64,000 nucleotides of DNA from the NCBI GenBank assembly GCA_949358305.1, contig OX442315.1:14596427-14660426 (forward strand), read 5' to 3'. The notes under the pieces were generated by a model. That model was given only the letters and a program-made list of their open reading frames with translations. It was not told the origin of the DNA and made no database searches. The stretch is from Strigamia acuminata (Eukaryota > Arthropoda > Chilopoda > Geophilomorpha > Linotaeniidae). This document shows positions 20,282-32,834 of the stretch, in pieces (within the stretch, counting starts at the first letter, position 1; each line of letters opens with the position of its first letter). Made by a program: the position numbers and the translations under genes.

Positions 20282-21483
20282 CGTCATATGTTGTGCTAAG
20301 ACAAACATACTTTTTAGCATGTCTTATGATTGGCTGAGATGATCCCCTGATCATTTTCTTTGTATCAAAGCACCAGCCAATGAGAATTAGTGGATTCTCT
20401 GAGCTGATAGAGTTTAGACGACTTTATCTACTGTCACGCAAATCCACAGGGGATGTGTACAAAACAAAGCCGATGAACTTTAATAAATGCAGTGAATTAT
20501 TAAGACCCGAGAGATTTACAGTATAAGCAGTAAGCACTAGTTGTAAATGTGTGGTGAACTATAGGTTATCATTGTGCTAATGATGGCAAGTACTGAATCA
20601 TATGACAAAATGAATACAAAGTAGACGTGGTCGACAAAACGACCGTCGACTAAGTGAGAAAATACCGATTTTGTGGTTAAATGGGGAAATAGCATTTTAT
20701 TGCTGTTAGGGATGTTCTCCGGTAAGAATATTACAAAAAGCTTGATTTATACGATACAATTAATTAGTTGAAATGTTACTCTAGTGAGCACTTGTAAATT
20801 AGTCTAAATGTGTTCTCAGACTACAACATACATTAAGGGAAGATTGTAGTTTGTCTTATGTGTATCGCGGGATCCATTCCTATTCAATTAGTTGTGAAGA
20901 CATGGCTTGTCTCTTGCCTGAAATTCTTTTTTGAGTAGCCGCTTTTGTGTCTCAAGTTGTACATTTATTTTATTTATTTGACATTCCACTGGACTAGAGG
21001 GGTTTTGTGCTAACCAATCACACGTGTTGAATTAGTCATGTGAGTTGGATTATCCAAATAATTGAAAGCAAAGGTCTATTTTGTAAGCTTCATATTGATT
21101 TAGGAAGCAGTCTGGTTCGGATATTGTACTGGAGGTCATTTCATGTGTTGCTGGTAAAGTATGATCAATAGAAGTGCTTCTTTGGACATGGAGCTTGATG
21201 GTTTAACGTCTGGAAATGTTGCTGTAGGGTTGTTATTTTTGAACCAATATGATGACTACTGAAAAGTAGCAAGGATTTTATTGTGAGTTTTGATTTTTCA
21301 AATCTAACTTGAATCGATAGGAAAAGTGGAAAACAAATGCAATTGGTGCATTTAAAGTTATGATCCAAATTTGACTTATTCTAATCTGAATTATATTGAT
21401 AATCTATGTAAGTCATTTCTAGAAGCTGCACAGAAAGTCAATAGTAATTTGTCTGAATTGTCTCAATAGTCGCAGATAAATGA
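20282..21483. other. non-coding stretch with small dispersed repeats
   Basis: It contains 'ccaatgagaattagtgg' (also at about 36481) and a 'gtcgacaaaacgaccgtcgactaagtgag' region at 20630-20660 (first 20 bases: gtcgacaaaacgaccgtcga) that is the unoccupied relative of the site hit by the MITE at 56451. No gene. Confidence 0.5.
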
Positions 21484-21579
21484 TCAGTGTTGTATCTGGT
21501 TCACTAAATTGTGAACGCTTTCAAGTTTGCATTCATGACCTTGTGAACACGAACTATTAGTTTGCGTTTCATACAACAC
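21484..21579. mobile_element. short hAT element with CAGTGTTGTAT ends
   Basis: Left CAGTGTTGTATCTGGTTCAC and right 'ttcatacaacact' are inverted ends. The right flank is interrupted by the palindrome at 21582. Beyond it 'aaaatgat' resembles the left flank 'taaatgat'. Confidence 0.5.
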
Positions 21580-21581
21580 TA

Positions 21582-21730
21582 GGTGCATTCAAAAGCTCTA
21601 AAACGTATACAAAACTCGTTTCGTGTTTGTACGTGACGTCATTCCCATTGACTAACAATGTTATTGGGAATGACGTCACGTTCAAACACGAAACGAGTTT
21701 TGCATATGTTTTAGAGCTTTTGAATGCACC
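21582..21730. mobile_element. near-perfect palindromic MITE, 149 bp
   Basis: Two arms of about 66 bases are almost exact inverses around a short loop (ACTAACAATGTT). Outer ends are GGTGCATTCAAAAGCTC and its inverse, flanked by TA (21580-21581, 21731-21732). The arms carry TGACGTCATTCCCA. The same GGTGC(A/G)TT ends occur at 50331 and 51784. Confidence 0.85.
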
Positions 21731-22499
21731 TACTAAAATGATCTAATATAGGTATAGTGTATAAGCAGGGCAGGATGGAAGTTTTGTGGGGCCTCAGGAA
21801 AAAGTTGTTAGTGGGGTCCCAAAAGAAATTTTCTTCGAAAATTTATCAAATTTGGAACGTTGAAATATGTAGGTAGTTTGATACTTAGTTTGGTTATGAC
21901 TTTATATACCGGTAAGTAGAATATTTGTATGGGGATTTAGGCCGTGCAAACCGTTGTCTGTGCGACGACTTGTATTTGCACTGTACTGTGGTAAAACCAC
22001 AGAAAACTCAGTTGGTTTTGGCTGGCAGATGTTTTTGCTCTAGAAACAGTATCTTAATCACACAACGATGAGAAAGAACTGAGATTTCCAGCCGGTCTCC
22101 AGTCCATGTACTGACTAACCCAATGCGGCTTAACTTGTGTTCTAAATACTTTTTTTGTGATTTAAAAAAAAAACATTATACCGGTATGCCCTTTAGAGAA
22201 TTTTTAAACAATTTTAAACAAATTTCTATTAAGTATGAAGCTCTTTAAAAATTTATTTCCACGGGATTTATTTCCACGGGATTTATTTCGCGTGAAAATA
22301 TGAGCTACCGCAACGCTTGGATCGGGCACAGCAAGTTTTTAATAATATAATATTTCTGTTTTAAACTTCTATCTGTTATTTTGTTTGTATCTGGTTATAG
22401 AGAATTACCTTACTGCTTCGAATAAACGCCGGGTTCAAATAGGCACCTGAACCCGTTTAATCGCCAGGGGATCAGCGGCGTTTACCGGTAATGTTTTAA

Positions 22500-22800
22500 A
22501 CCACTGCCAGATGGTGCCAAATTCTTTATTATTGTTGTACACACACTAAACTCTATTCCAAAAAGTATTACAAATACTCCCATTGGTTGGTTGGTTGAGA
22601 CACTTTAAAAAATTTTCGCACAAGTCTACTGGAATCTGAAAACAGCATCATATTCAAGACACAACTGAACTGTGAATCTCCCAACCAATGGGAGTATTTG
22701 TAATACTTTTTGGAATAGAGTTTAGTGCCCTCTATAAAATTAGAAGCAAACTAAAAACAAAATAAATTACACTTGAAAATTGTCCCTAAACATGTTTGGC
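22500..22800. repeat. composite repeat, copy 1 (host of a MITE)
   Basis: Outer parts match 42110-42215 and 42850-42890: 'agatgg(t/g)g(c)caaa', 'attctttattatt', 'cacacacta', 'taaaattag', 'caaactaaaaac', 'attgtccctaaac'. This copy holds the MITE at 22549-22722. The copy at 42 kb is empty there but carries two other MITEs. Confidence 0.75.
22549..22722. mobile_element. MITE with 43-bp perfect inverted ends, 174 bp
   Basis: Starts AACTCTATTCCAAAAAGTAT and ends with the exact inverse. TA is duplicated at 22547-22548 and 22723-22724. The homologous sequence at about 42170 reads cacacacTAgctc without the insert, which gives an independent empty site. Confidence 0.92.
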
Positions 22801-23935
22801 CTTATATGAAAAGGGCCTAATTTATCCTTATGCACCAAAGAGCTAAGAAACATTGGTGAAACTGACCCTTTTATCAAAAATGCCACATTTGATTCCATCT
22901 AAGTTGATTATTATTAACAATAACATCTTGTTTACATCGCACTAACCTATCAGAACTGGTTGCAGTCGTTTAGCTGATTGTTGTTTTAATATGAATATTA
23001 TATGCATAATTCAGCTAATTTTAAAGATTATATTCATCCGACTGAATAATTAACTGGAATATAATGATTAAGTTAAGAGTTTGCATTAAAGTTCATGCCT
23101 AAAATTGGTAAATTTAACCCAAAGACATTTCTAAACTGACCTTTGTAGAAATAAAGTAAAAAGAAAGATTCTCTACTGTACTGGACAATGTTGTTGGGTT
23201 TGCTCAATGTTTGTCTAGTGTAAGTAGTTTTTATTGTGTGTTTAAGGTTTTGGGGCGAGTTGTTGAAGAATGCAAATTGAAGTCAATAGAGTTGACTTGT
23301 TTGACCAAAGTGCTCGCTATTGATTGGTGGAATAAATTTTGGGACTTTTTTATAGTTCTTCTCATTTACTGCTATTTATAACACTTAAGAATAATCAGCT
23401 TAATGTGCTTTTTTCTTGGTTTAAGAGTTGTGGGTTTAAACTAAGCTGAGGATATGGAATTCTTTTTTCTGCCATTACTGAAGAGAGTGAAGCCGTTGTT
23501 CTTTTTTTGTGGAATGGTAAATCCATTTCCCTAGTGTATGTGGGGTTTGGATTTGGACATGGTATTTTAAAGGAGTTTTTGCAGAGACAAAAGTCTTTTG
23601 ATAGAATTTTAAAGACAGAGAAGATTGAAAAGTTCTTCAGTCTTTGTTGTTTTTATCTAATACAATCAATTCTGTGGAGTTTTCGGCCATAAAATTGTCT
23701 TATATTTTTTTTATTTTAGAGCACTTGGTGGGGACATCAAGTATTTACACATTCACATCCTTCTATGTGGGTTTTGTTTAAACAGAATTACGAATGTTTC
23801 GCAGCAAAACAAGGGGAAAGTGGTGTAAATAAAATGTTGGCATTCTGGAGCAACAAAATTTTTAGCTTAATAGCCGATTTTATGTGGCTTCAAATTAAAT
23901 GATCAACTTTTGGAAATTTTATTTACGAATGTTAA
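22801..23935. other. non-coding stretch, nothing recognised
   Basis: AT-rich. The 61-codon frame at 23507-23692 has no support beyond its length. Confidence 0.5.
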
Positions 23936-23937
23936 TA

Positions 23938-24428
23938 GAGAGTTTGCGGGATGCATTTTTTCCTTATTTTTCTCTACGTTACACTATTTTAGTGCCATAT
24001 CGTAAGGGAAAATTCTTTAGTGTATCGTTTTCAAGACTAAATTAAAATATAGCGCAGCCAATCAGAATTGAGAACACTATATTGTTAGCTCCGACCATTG
24101 CAAATGGCGATTATTTTGTTGTCCCGATCAAACACATCACAGTCACAGGTATGTAGATTGAATGATATGTGAGGCCCAAAATTGAATTTTAGGCCCAAAA
24201 CCATATACTTTATAGGCATAATAATGGAATTTTATGCAGAAATTTGCACATTTACGTTCCCAAATTAAATTTTTAAGCCCAAAATTACTAACTGTCAGTA
24301 GTTGGCTGAAATAGTGTAGTGATAAGGGAAAAGTGCAGCCCGCAAAAACTGAATTTCTCATTTTTTCCTTACACTATTTTTATACCGTATAGTGTTTAAC
24401 TGTAAGGGAAAAATGCATCCCGCAAACT
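23938..24428. mobile_element. GAGAGTTTGCGGG MITE, 491 bp (copy A)
   Basis: The ends GAGAGTTTGCGGGATGCAT and inverse ATGCATCCCGCAAACTC are flanked by TA (23936-23937, 24429-24430). A second copy in the opposite orientation lies at 37017-37507 and matches through the interior ('gtatgtagattgaatgat', 'gcagcccgcaaaaac'). Confidence 0.88.
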
Positions 24429-24577
24429 CTATTAAAATGCCGGTAAACATGTCGGTAAAAACGGGGTTTATGTGGAGTCTGGTCAAACCTGCGTTATAGC
24501 GGCATACCGCTTAAGGCGGGGTATTACAGCTGACAATTTGAATTAACGTTCCTGGGCAGTCAGTGGAGCATTATAAT

Positions 24578-24943
24578 TAGGGGTTTCATAAATGACATGC
24601 TGAAGTGATTATTACGATTGTAACGATTATTGTGCTGAAGTGATTATCACGTGATCTAAGTGGACCAATCACATGAATAATCGCTTCAGCGCTTATTTAT
24701 AATCGTCTGAAAAGGAGTTTTTAGTGCTGACTTAAACTAAGGAAAGGAGAATTGGTTGTAAATATTAAAAAAAATTAAAATAAATAATTAATTTAATTTA
24801 AAAAAAATAACAAAAATAGATTAAATAAAAATAAATGTCATGTGACATACAGAATAATCATTTGGACCTGGTGTGGGTCCTCAATAATGCAGTGATTGTG
24901 ATTATCGGAACAATCACTTCAGCGCGTCATTTATGAAACCTTT
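24578..24943. mobile_element. GGTTTCATAAATGAC MITE, ~366 bp
   Basis: Inverted ends 'ggggtttcataaatgacatg' and the inverse of 'gcgtcatttatgaaacc', followed inward by 'gctgaagtgatta' on both sides. A TTAG flank may be the target, but I am not sure. Confidence 0.75.
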
Positions 24944-24949
24944 TAGTGT

Positions 24950-26845
24950 GGGCACGTTGGGCATTTGTTTACAGTTTCCTCTCGAAAATAACAGAATTGC
25001 GTTGTTTGAATAGAGCATAAGGGTTGTTTTTTATTCGAATACAACACCGTTCTGTTATATTACGTATTTTTTTTTAACGAACCAAATTTTTTGGTCTTTT
25101 GCAATTCGTTATAAGGAGTTCGACTGTATTCGAATATAACACAACCAGTGTCAATTCTGAATTGCTGGTGCCATGTGACATTTTCCACCAATTACAAGCC
25201 GCTGCAGCTATGATCACCCACAACAGTGCCTCATCATTCTTGAATTGAACGATGCGCAGCTGTTCTGCGCATATTCGTATCGTCAGGGTGTTTACAATTG
25301 TAAACGGAAACGTTGTGCAAAAATTAAATTTCGCTAGTCGATTTGCAGCATTGTAAACGAGCCTAAATTCTTCAAATTTTTGGGTTAATGGTCAAATTTT
25401 TTAACCTTAGGTTATGTAGTTGTCCTTTAATGTTAATGGCTTGTCGACATACTGACAGTATAAACCTTATGGGGGAGGGGGAGGGGGGGGGGTCATGCTG
25501 ACTTTTTGATCTAATGATTGTCGACCTAATGCTGCATGCCCTTACTGCCAGATCAATGTGACCTCCAAATCGTGTTAACAGCATTTGTACACACAAATAT
25601 GAAATTCAATAATGTTGCTGCTGATTAATGGGAACAGTGTAAAAGCAGTCTCATGAATAATTCTCAAGGGGACAAGGTTTGAATAAGACACATTGTTGCT
25701 CATATTGTGTCTATTTGGGTGCACAGTAATAAATTTAAAAGGATCAAAGTGAAAGCGCTTTTATTGTATTTATTGAAATTGCTGCACTTGGCGCTGCTGT
25801 TGTGGCAACATTTGACGAATCACATTTGACCACGTGCCGTCTGGTGGTAAAACGTGGAAGTAGTAAGTAGAAGCGCTTTTGATAGAGAACTCCTCTTTAT
25901 AAACCTTCATAAACAAACAATGTAACAGCCCTGGCCTTGACTCTGTGTTTTTAATTAAAGCTTCTAGCGTAGCAATTATAAGCCTAAAAATAATCAATTT
26001 TATATCTCAATATTAACACAAAATGTAATTAAATTTTACTGCATTCTCCATTTTTTTTTACTGCTTGATGAATCAACCTTAAAGCGAACACAAATGTGGA
26101 TGAACATTAAAAAGAAAGAGAGTTTAAAGTGAGAGAATGGATTGAGAAAAATTATATTTTGATGTTAGGGCCTAGATATAAAATTGACATTTAGTAGAAA
26201 TGTTGCTTGGAGGATAATGGTGTTTTGTCTTGCAGTTGGGCCCTTTGGCCCAGATCCAAAATCCAAAAGGCCATGAGCCTTTTTTTCTTTTTCTTTATAT
26301 TTTATTTATGTATATATATTTTTTTAAGAATAAGAGTTGTGGAGATAAGTTTTTGTATCCATTGTCAAAGTTTTTTATTTTTTTTTATTTTTTTTTATTT
26401 TTTTTATTTTTTTATTATATAAACTAATTCAGTCAATGTGTAAATCTGAGCAGTTGGGAAAGTTCTCGTGTTTTTTTATGTTTCCTGCTACAGTAATTCT
26501 TAACTACTGTGTTTTTGTGGAACTGGAGAATTTAAAAAAGAGAGTATGTCAGCTCTAACTCTAGTTTGTTTAATTTTTTTTCTTGTTGTTTGTCTGTTGA
26601 AACAAAGAGACTGAATAAAGGATTTGTAGTTGAACTGTCGTGCTTGATTCAAGGATTTGGATTTTGAAATGCATTCTTTTTATTGGCAAATAGGTTGAAT
26701 TATTGGTAATGGTTCATTTATCATTAACAATAGTTTAATTTGTTTTGTCGGCACAGTTTGATTTAAATTGACTTATAAACAAAACTCGGACTTACTTTAA
26801 TTTTTTACAATGCGTGGTTTTTTTTTAATATTTTGTACTTTTTAT
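24950..26845. other. non-coding stretch
   Basis: Holds fragments of the CGAATACAACAC element (25029-25160) and the right part of a TATAACGAA-type MITE near 25080-25130. A run of G (25469-25492) and T-rich tracts (26270-26420) account for the frames here. No gene. Confidence 0.45.
25469..25492 (+). other. G-run, possible G-quadruplex
   Basis: GGGGGAGGGGGAGGGGGGGGG gives at least four G tracts separated by single bases. Whether it folds in the cell is unknown. Confidence 0.6.
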
Positions 26846-26994
26846 TGTGTAAAATGGAATTTTTGGTGCATATTGTATGCGCATAAAACGAATTTTTGGT
26901 GTATATTGTATGCGCATAAAACAATTTTTGGTGCATATTGTATGCGCACAAAACGAATTTTTAGTGCATATTGTTTATGCATAAAACGAATTTC
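26846..26994. repeat. ~32-bp minisatellite
   Basis: Four units of 'tttttggtgcatattgtatg' plus 'cgcataaaacga'. It sits immediately before the 21-bp array, so both may belong to one element. Confidence 0.88.
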
Positions 26995-27011
26995 CTTTGC
27001 AATATTCTTTT

Positions 27012-27185
27012 CTGCCTAAAAATTGCATTTTTCTGCCTAAAAATTGCATTTTTCTGCCTAAAAATTGCATTTTTCTGCCTGAAAATTGCATTTTTCTGCC
27101 TAAAAATTGCATTTTTCTGCCTAAAAATTGCATTTTTCTGCCTAAAAATTGCATTTTTCTGCCTAAAAATTAAAAATTGCATTTT
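27012..27185. repeat. 21-bp minisatellite, 8 units
   Basis: Eight near-identical units of 'ctgcctaaaaattgcatttt' plus one t. Only one unit has a base change. As 21 is divisible by three, frames stay open on both strands with a 7-residue repeat (FCLKIAF on the plus strand). No protein should be inferred. Confidence 0.95.
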
Positions 27186-27870
27186 CTTTCGCAAAAAGTT
27201 CAGTTTTGCAGAAACTTTACCAAATGGTTGCAAATGGTTGCAAATCTCATCCAGAACTGGGCTGGCAGCACTGGGGTTGGTTGAACATGTTTTTAGCGTT
27301 TCCATTTCCCATTTGGGTAATAAATTCAAAAATCAGACACTGCGCATGCTCAACTAAATTACAGGTCAAGAAGATACAATTTGCATTGCGTTTGACATCC
27401 CACTACTTTCAAATTAACAGTCGCCTTTTTACCTAGAAACAACTTTGTATTTTTGTTTCTTTTTTTATACAATAAAATAGGAGAAACATTTTTTTTTTTA
27501 CAACAAATGGTTTAAAATTGACATCCATCACCCCAAATCCCCTTTTCGTTACATTTATTTTCTTGCCATAACTTATCCCAAATGTTTTATTCTTACACAT
27601 TTCGTTTATTCGGTTTTATTTCACCCAAGTGTGGACATTGGATTTTGACATTGCGCCTTTAATAAAATGGAAGAGCATATATCAACGGCCGTTGTTTCTT
27701 TTCCACTCCATTCGCTTCAAGGAGTAGTGGGGACAAGGAGACAAGGCTCCAAAAACCAAGCAGAGATTTAAAGAAAATAAATTTTAGAAAAAAAAAAATT
27801 TTATTTAATTAAATTAAATTAAATTTAAAAAAAAATTATTACATTGTACAGTTTGTGTCATACACTATTT

Positions 27871-28290
27871 GTACCAGGCGGTTATTTGAACCAGGCATTT
27901 TTTTTAGAAATAATCCGCTTTTTTAAATCTGTTTTATTGATTTTTCATTGTTTTTTGCTGTTTATTGATTTTTCATTGTTTTTTGCTGTTTCATTGATTT
28001 TTCATTGTATTTATTGCTGTTCCGTCGACTTTTTTATCGTTTCTTTGCTGTTTCGTTGACTTTTCATTGTTTCTTTGCTGTTTCATTGTTTCTTTGCCGT
28101 TTCATTGACTTTTCATTGTTTTATTGCTGTGCTTTGCTGTTTTTTGCTATAATTTTATTTCTATGATTGATTTCCATATTTTTTTTTTACTTTTTCATTT
28201 TTTGTGTGACCTCCATCGCTTAATTGAACCCGGCGTTTATTTTATAAAGTTCCGGTGACCCCTAGGCGCTTAAATGGGCACAGGTTAGCT
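27871..28290. mobile_element. MITE-like element with internal short repeats
   Basis: Left 'accaggcggttatttgaacc' and right 'cgcttaattgaacccggcgt' are partly inverted, and a related fragment is at about 22421-22490 ('cgccgggttcaaatagg'). The centre (27930-28150) is a loose repeat of 'tttcattgatttttcattgt' about 25 bases long. Ends not fixed. Confidence 0.45.
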
Positions 28291-30190
28291 CACAGACCAT
28301 GTCTTAATTCCGAGCTGTAGGATGTGTGTGTAGTTGTGAAAATAACCCTTGTTTGTAAAAATATCCTCGGCCAAAATTGTAGCGAGAAGAAATGGTGAAA
28401 GAGTGAAAGTGATAAGCTGCTTTGTGTAACTTCTTCCGTTTGGTTATTTGCTGCTGATGCTGCAGCAGCGCCGTCTTTTATGATTGATCCGCCGTTCAAT
28501 TTCCTACGAGTTCTTGAAATGCCTGCGAAAATTGCACGCCTTTGTGTTTTTCGAATTATTTCTTTCACGGGGTTCAACCTTATCTGGAGCTAGTGATAGA
28601 GAAAAAAATACCATAAGCCTGTATTATTTGATGGGGTCTCTGAAAGGAAGTGCACGGACATCGGAGTGGGGTAAAATAAAACAGGAAAAAGGAAAAATGT
28701 GGAGATTTCAAGAATTTTTCGCATTGATGCTCAACTTAAATTGGATTTAGTTGTAAAGGTGAACTTAGATTAGATGATGGTTTGGTTGCTATGAAGTTTT
28801 TTCTTCTTTCTTTATATATAAATATGGTGGTGTAAAGGTTTCATATGCGGAAACTTTTTTAAAGCCAAAAACGTTTTGGGCTTATGTTTAAGATTTTTAC
28901 TCATTCTTTTATTGTCACCAGATGGTGTGAAGGTTACATTTTATTTGTGCTGTAAGGGAGTTTAGATAAAGAATAGGGATGCGCTGAATATTCGGCAGAT
29001 ATTCGCAGTGTTGGGCCCGCTAACCGAATTATTATATTTATAAGTGACCAATTGGTAAATAGCTAAAAACCGTTATTTAAACCAACATCCATCCAAAGTT
29101 GTGGCGTTGCAGAAAAGCCAACCGTTCCTCTCGGATAACAACGCATTACAACAGATTCGAACCAGGACCGGAAGTCATATCTAACAAGATTCAGATGACA
29201 TCCTTTCTCCAGATATAAAAATGATTCACTCTTCTCTGGATCGAGGAACCGCTAACCGAACTGATATTATTTTAGGGTTTCGGCCACAAAATTGTATATT
29301 TAAAGAATTACATTAATTTGGTCAATGTCGATCCTAATGTTTATATAATTTTATTTATGCAAATTGGTTATTATAATTACTTAATGTAATTATATACCCA
29401 AGCAATAAATGTTCATGTTTTGATAAAACAAGCGCCTTTATTTTACTTTATCTCAGTTACACAGTTCACTATTTTCTCCTGTTTAATTTATCTCAACATA
29501 GGAAGTTTGACTAGCTTTGGCCAAGTGTGTTAATTACTTGCATCGGTACGTCATTGTCACAAGGGAAGAAAGGATTAATAAGAGAATTCAGTTCTTTGGT
29601 TGGACATTTGTCGTGTTGTACTTCTGTGGTTTTTCCAGATCTCGGTGTGAATGCACGGTTGGTTCTTCAGGAAACTCGTTCTTCAGATGGCGGCTTGCAA
29701 GGCTCAACATTGGACATTCAGCCAAAGTGGTCCTGACTATGCTAAGTGTCAAAAATACAAATACAATAATACTTCTGTATGTCGGTCTTGTACTGTAGTT
29801 TACTGCCTTGCTTGTGGTTTGTCACATCGGCCTCCTGCCGTGCTAGTTCATTGACACTGTGTTTGATGTTGTGATATTATTCGGTCAACATGGCAGTAGA
29901 TCAAGGGTCACTAAGTCGATAAACATGACTGTCAATAGGTCAACAGCATGGAAATGCGTCCAGTCAGGTCATGTGACAAAACACAACATTAAAATCGATT
30001 ATGAACAGGTCCGGACTTAGACTGGTGAGCATTAGATTTTTTGGGTACTTTGAAGTATAACACTTTTCTTGGATTTGTTCCCGAAAGTGTTGTGATGTTT
30101 TTTTTTGGGAACTTTCACAATCATGACTCACTTCATCGTTCATCCTCGGTGCAGTGATTTTTTTCAGTGATACTTATTGACTACCTTCTT
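28291..30190. other. non-coding or undetermined stretch
   Basis: Two segments (28440-28590 and 29520-29850) are open in several frames with mixed base composition and could hold exons. I could not assemble a model with consistent phases. A worn element ('gggatgcgctgaatattcgg') lies near 28978. Confidence 0.4.
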
Positions 30191-30585
30191 CACCCGAATA
30201 ATACAGGATGGTGTTATATTAGAGTGTGTCAAAAAACCTAGAATTTGTAAACATGGTCAAAAATTCGAATATAACACCATCGTGTTGTATTCGAATACAA
30301 CACGGTGGTGTTATATTCAGGTTTTGTCCTAAAATATTTACAAATTACAACAACAATATTAATGAGAGAGAAATCTTTATTTAATCATTTTATACATTTG
30401 CATCTTCGCTATCATTTAATTCAGCTTCAACAAATTCTGAGTATAAGTCATCCCAGATCATCATATCAAAGTTGGGGTCGAATAAAGCTTTCAATGGATC
30501 GAAAAATTTAAGTTATTAATTTTGGTTGAAATATAACACCATGGTGTTATATTCGAATACAACACCACCCTGTTATATTCGGGTG
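30191..30585. mobile_element. CACCCGAATAATACAGG element with many palindromes, 395 bp
   Basis: Left CACCCGAATAATACAGG and right CCTGTTATATTCGGGTG are inverted. Inside, the palindrome TTCGAATATAACACCA/TGGTGTTATATTCGAA occurs at both shoulders. A fragment is at 25029-25160. The 68-codon frame inside is not supported. Confidence 0.75.
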
Positions 30586-32277
30586 AAAACAGTAGCCAGA
30601 AAAGTCATCTCTTAACCCTTTACTTTCCTGTACTTCCTTTTTATTTACTTATTTCCATAACTCAACGTATCAAAATTGTGGAAATAAGTAAAATTAGTAA
30701 TGTGTCGATGGTAACATTATTATTGCGCCCTACCAAAAATCAGCTTTGCACCCCACAGTTTGAGACACGCTGTTCTTATGTAACCAAAATCATGTGCAAG
30801 TCTGTACGGTGTTTGATATTTTAGCACAGCGGTACGCACTTTTCAGAAGAGGTGCCTTACACTCCTGGTTAAGAGGCACTGATTAAGAGAGTTTACTTTT
30901 ACTATTTTTTACATGCTATTTTATTATTTTTTAGAGAGAATAGTCAATAGAATCACATCAGCTGCAATATTCTATTGACTTTTTTCTCTAAAATACATCG
31001 GGAAACCAGAACTTAGGAAAGAAAATAAATTAATGTTTATAATTTTACCTTGCTATCAGTTGGTGGAATAACTGCTTGTTTGGGAAGCCTTATATGTCAG
31101 AGAAATTCAATAACACCCACTCACAGATGACAAACAAACTTAATTTAGGTCTGGTTTAACATCAAAGAAACCATATGTTAAGCTGCTTTTATTGTGGCAC
31201 AGTCAATTTAGTTTTAACTGGAACAGAATTCCATTTATTTTACTTCCTCTGCCACTTGTATCCGGTATGTAAGTTATTGTATAATGTCAAAAACAATTTT
31301 ATTTTCTTAAAGTTTGTTTGCTTTTTTGATATTTCCGGTACTAAATTATCAAACACAATTTTGCCAGTAGTGGCCCAATACTGCTCACAACTAACGATTA
31401 ATATACAAGGTGTTTCAGAATTCATGTTACACAGAAATAGGGGGTATAGAGGGGGACCAGGAGTGTGCACAACAAGTTTAAAAGAAAACCATTTTGATCG
31501 ACTATTTCTGAATACAATTTAATGTAAGCTTTAGTTTTGGCTTGATTTGTAGCGGCTGTGGATAAGGGAATATCGGAAATGAATTAGCAATGATTTAATT
31601 GATTCTGGGCTCTTTGTTTGGCGGATAATTTGTTGAAGGTATTACTTTAGGGGTTCCCTTAAGAGTTTTCCTATTGGGCACCTGGGATCCATTACAAATG
31701 GAAGAAAAATGTTTTCGAATAAAAATAGTGGACCAAGTTCCTCTGCCAATTCTTAACTTAGTTTCACACTTTTTACTCAGATAATACTCTCTTTTTCTTC
31801 TTTCCTTTCTTTTTTTAATGCTGAGGAATTTAATGGAGTTTAAAACCTTTGATGGCTCAATATATCACAGTTGGAAGCCGACCTGACCTTGTCATTGACA
31901 ACATTTCTCTCTTTTTCTGTAATATAGTGAGTGATGATTTAAAGAGAGATTTCTGTCATTTGGGGAACATTTATAAAGTGATGTAAGTTGTGAACAATCG
32001 AAACACTTTTTATTTTAAATTGAAAATATTGCTCAATGTGAGTGATTGGTTTTTGCTAATTGTTGTAAGTAGAGTAGCACTAGAAAAAAGATACTTATCA
32101 GAAGGATGAACAGATCTTATTAAAATGGGATTTTTAATTTGTGAAGTGCAAACCAAACCAATAGACGGTTGATTAATTTATCTAAGTGAAGGAATGTTTT
32201 ATTAGGGTTTTCAATGTCTTCAACTTGATTCAAGATTGCTGTGGTATTTTTGCTGGCTTAATGCACGAAATAGCGAA
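30586..32277. other. non-coding stretch
   Basis: It includes a worn transposon end at about 31409-31470 ('ggtgtttcagaattcatgtt', then 'gtatagagggggacc') that explains the opposing 76- and 115-codon frames. No gene. Confidence 0.45.
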
Positions 32278-32279
32278 TA

Positions 32280-32832
32280 CCGTATTTTATCTTATTGTGC
32301 ACTCGTGCACCATTGGTGAATCAAGTTTTCCTTACGCTGTATTGGGGACCGTGCATTATTTCTTGGGAAAACCATTAAAATGTTATGTAAAAACTTGATT
32401 TTTTGTCACAAATTCAAATTTTTCTCAAAATTTTCGTTAAAAAATACAAATTTGACTAAATTTTTCTATTAAGAAATTTTAAAAATTGCGCGTCCTTTTT
32501 AAACGTCAGTTTCAAGCTTTCAACACATAAATATTTTTGTCATTAGTTCGTGGGTCTCTATTATAACGCCTTGTGAAAAAAAAAATTTTAAATAAAAAAA
32601 ATTAAAATTAAAAAAAATAAAAAGTTTTTCTTTCCAATAGTAAAAAGATTTTTAAAGTTTTTTAAAATATTTTTTAAATTTTATTTTTTCTTTTTTCATT
32701 TGTAATTAGTATGCGGGTCTCTATTATAACGCCTAGTGTTACAATAGAGACCCGCACACTAACTACAGATTTAAACTTTCCCCGCGCTTATTGGAGTTTA
32801 GTAGGAGCCGTGCACAATAAGAGTAAACACCG
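32280..32832. mobile_element. TA-target MITE, 553 bp, CCGTATTTTATC-type end
   Basis: Left CCGTATTTTATCTTATTGTG and right (inverse CGGTGTTTACTCTTATTGTG) form 23-base inverted ends with TA at 32278-32279 and 32833-32834. Inside, 'gggtctctattataacgcc' is repeated at about 32550 and 32714 and once inverted. The outermost bases resemble the 2180 family although the interior differs. Confidence 0.82.
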
Positions 32833-32834
32833 TA

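Noticed and set aside
22433-22490. tRNA-like GGGTTCAAAT box
   Set aside because: No cloverleaf can be built around it. The word belongs to a MITE-type repeat also seen near 28225.
26961-27357. Opposing 122- and 128-codon frames
   Set aside because: Open only because the 21-bp array keeps phase on both strands.
28504-28589. Possible terminal exon on the minus strand (TATCACTAG acceptor, 28 codons, TAG)
   Set aside because: No upstream exon with matching phase was found, and 28 open codons are not rare by chance.
29517-29854. Region open in all three plus-strand frames
   Set aside because: No frame shows a domain or consistent splice sites. It may hold an exon, but I cannot support a model.
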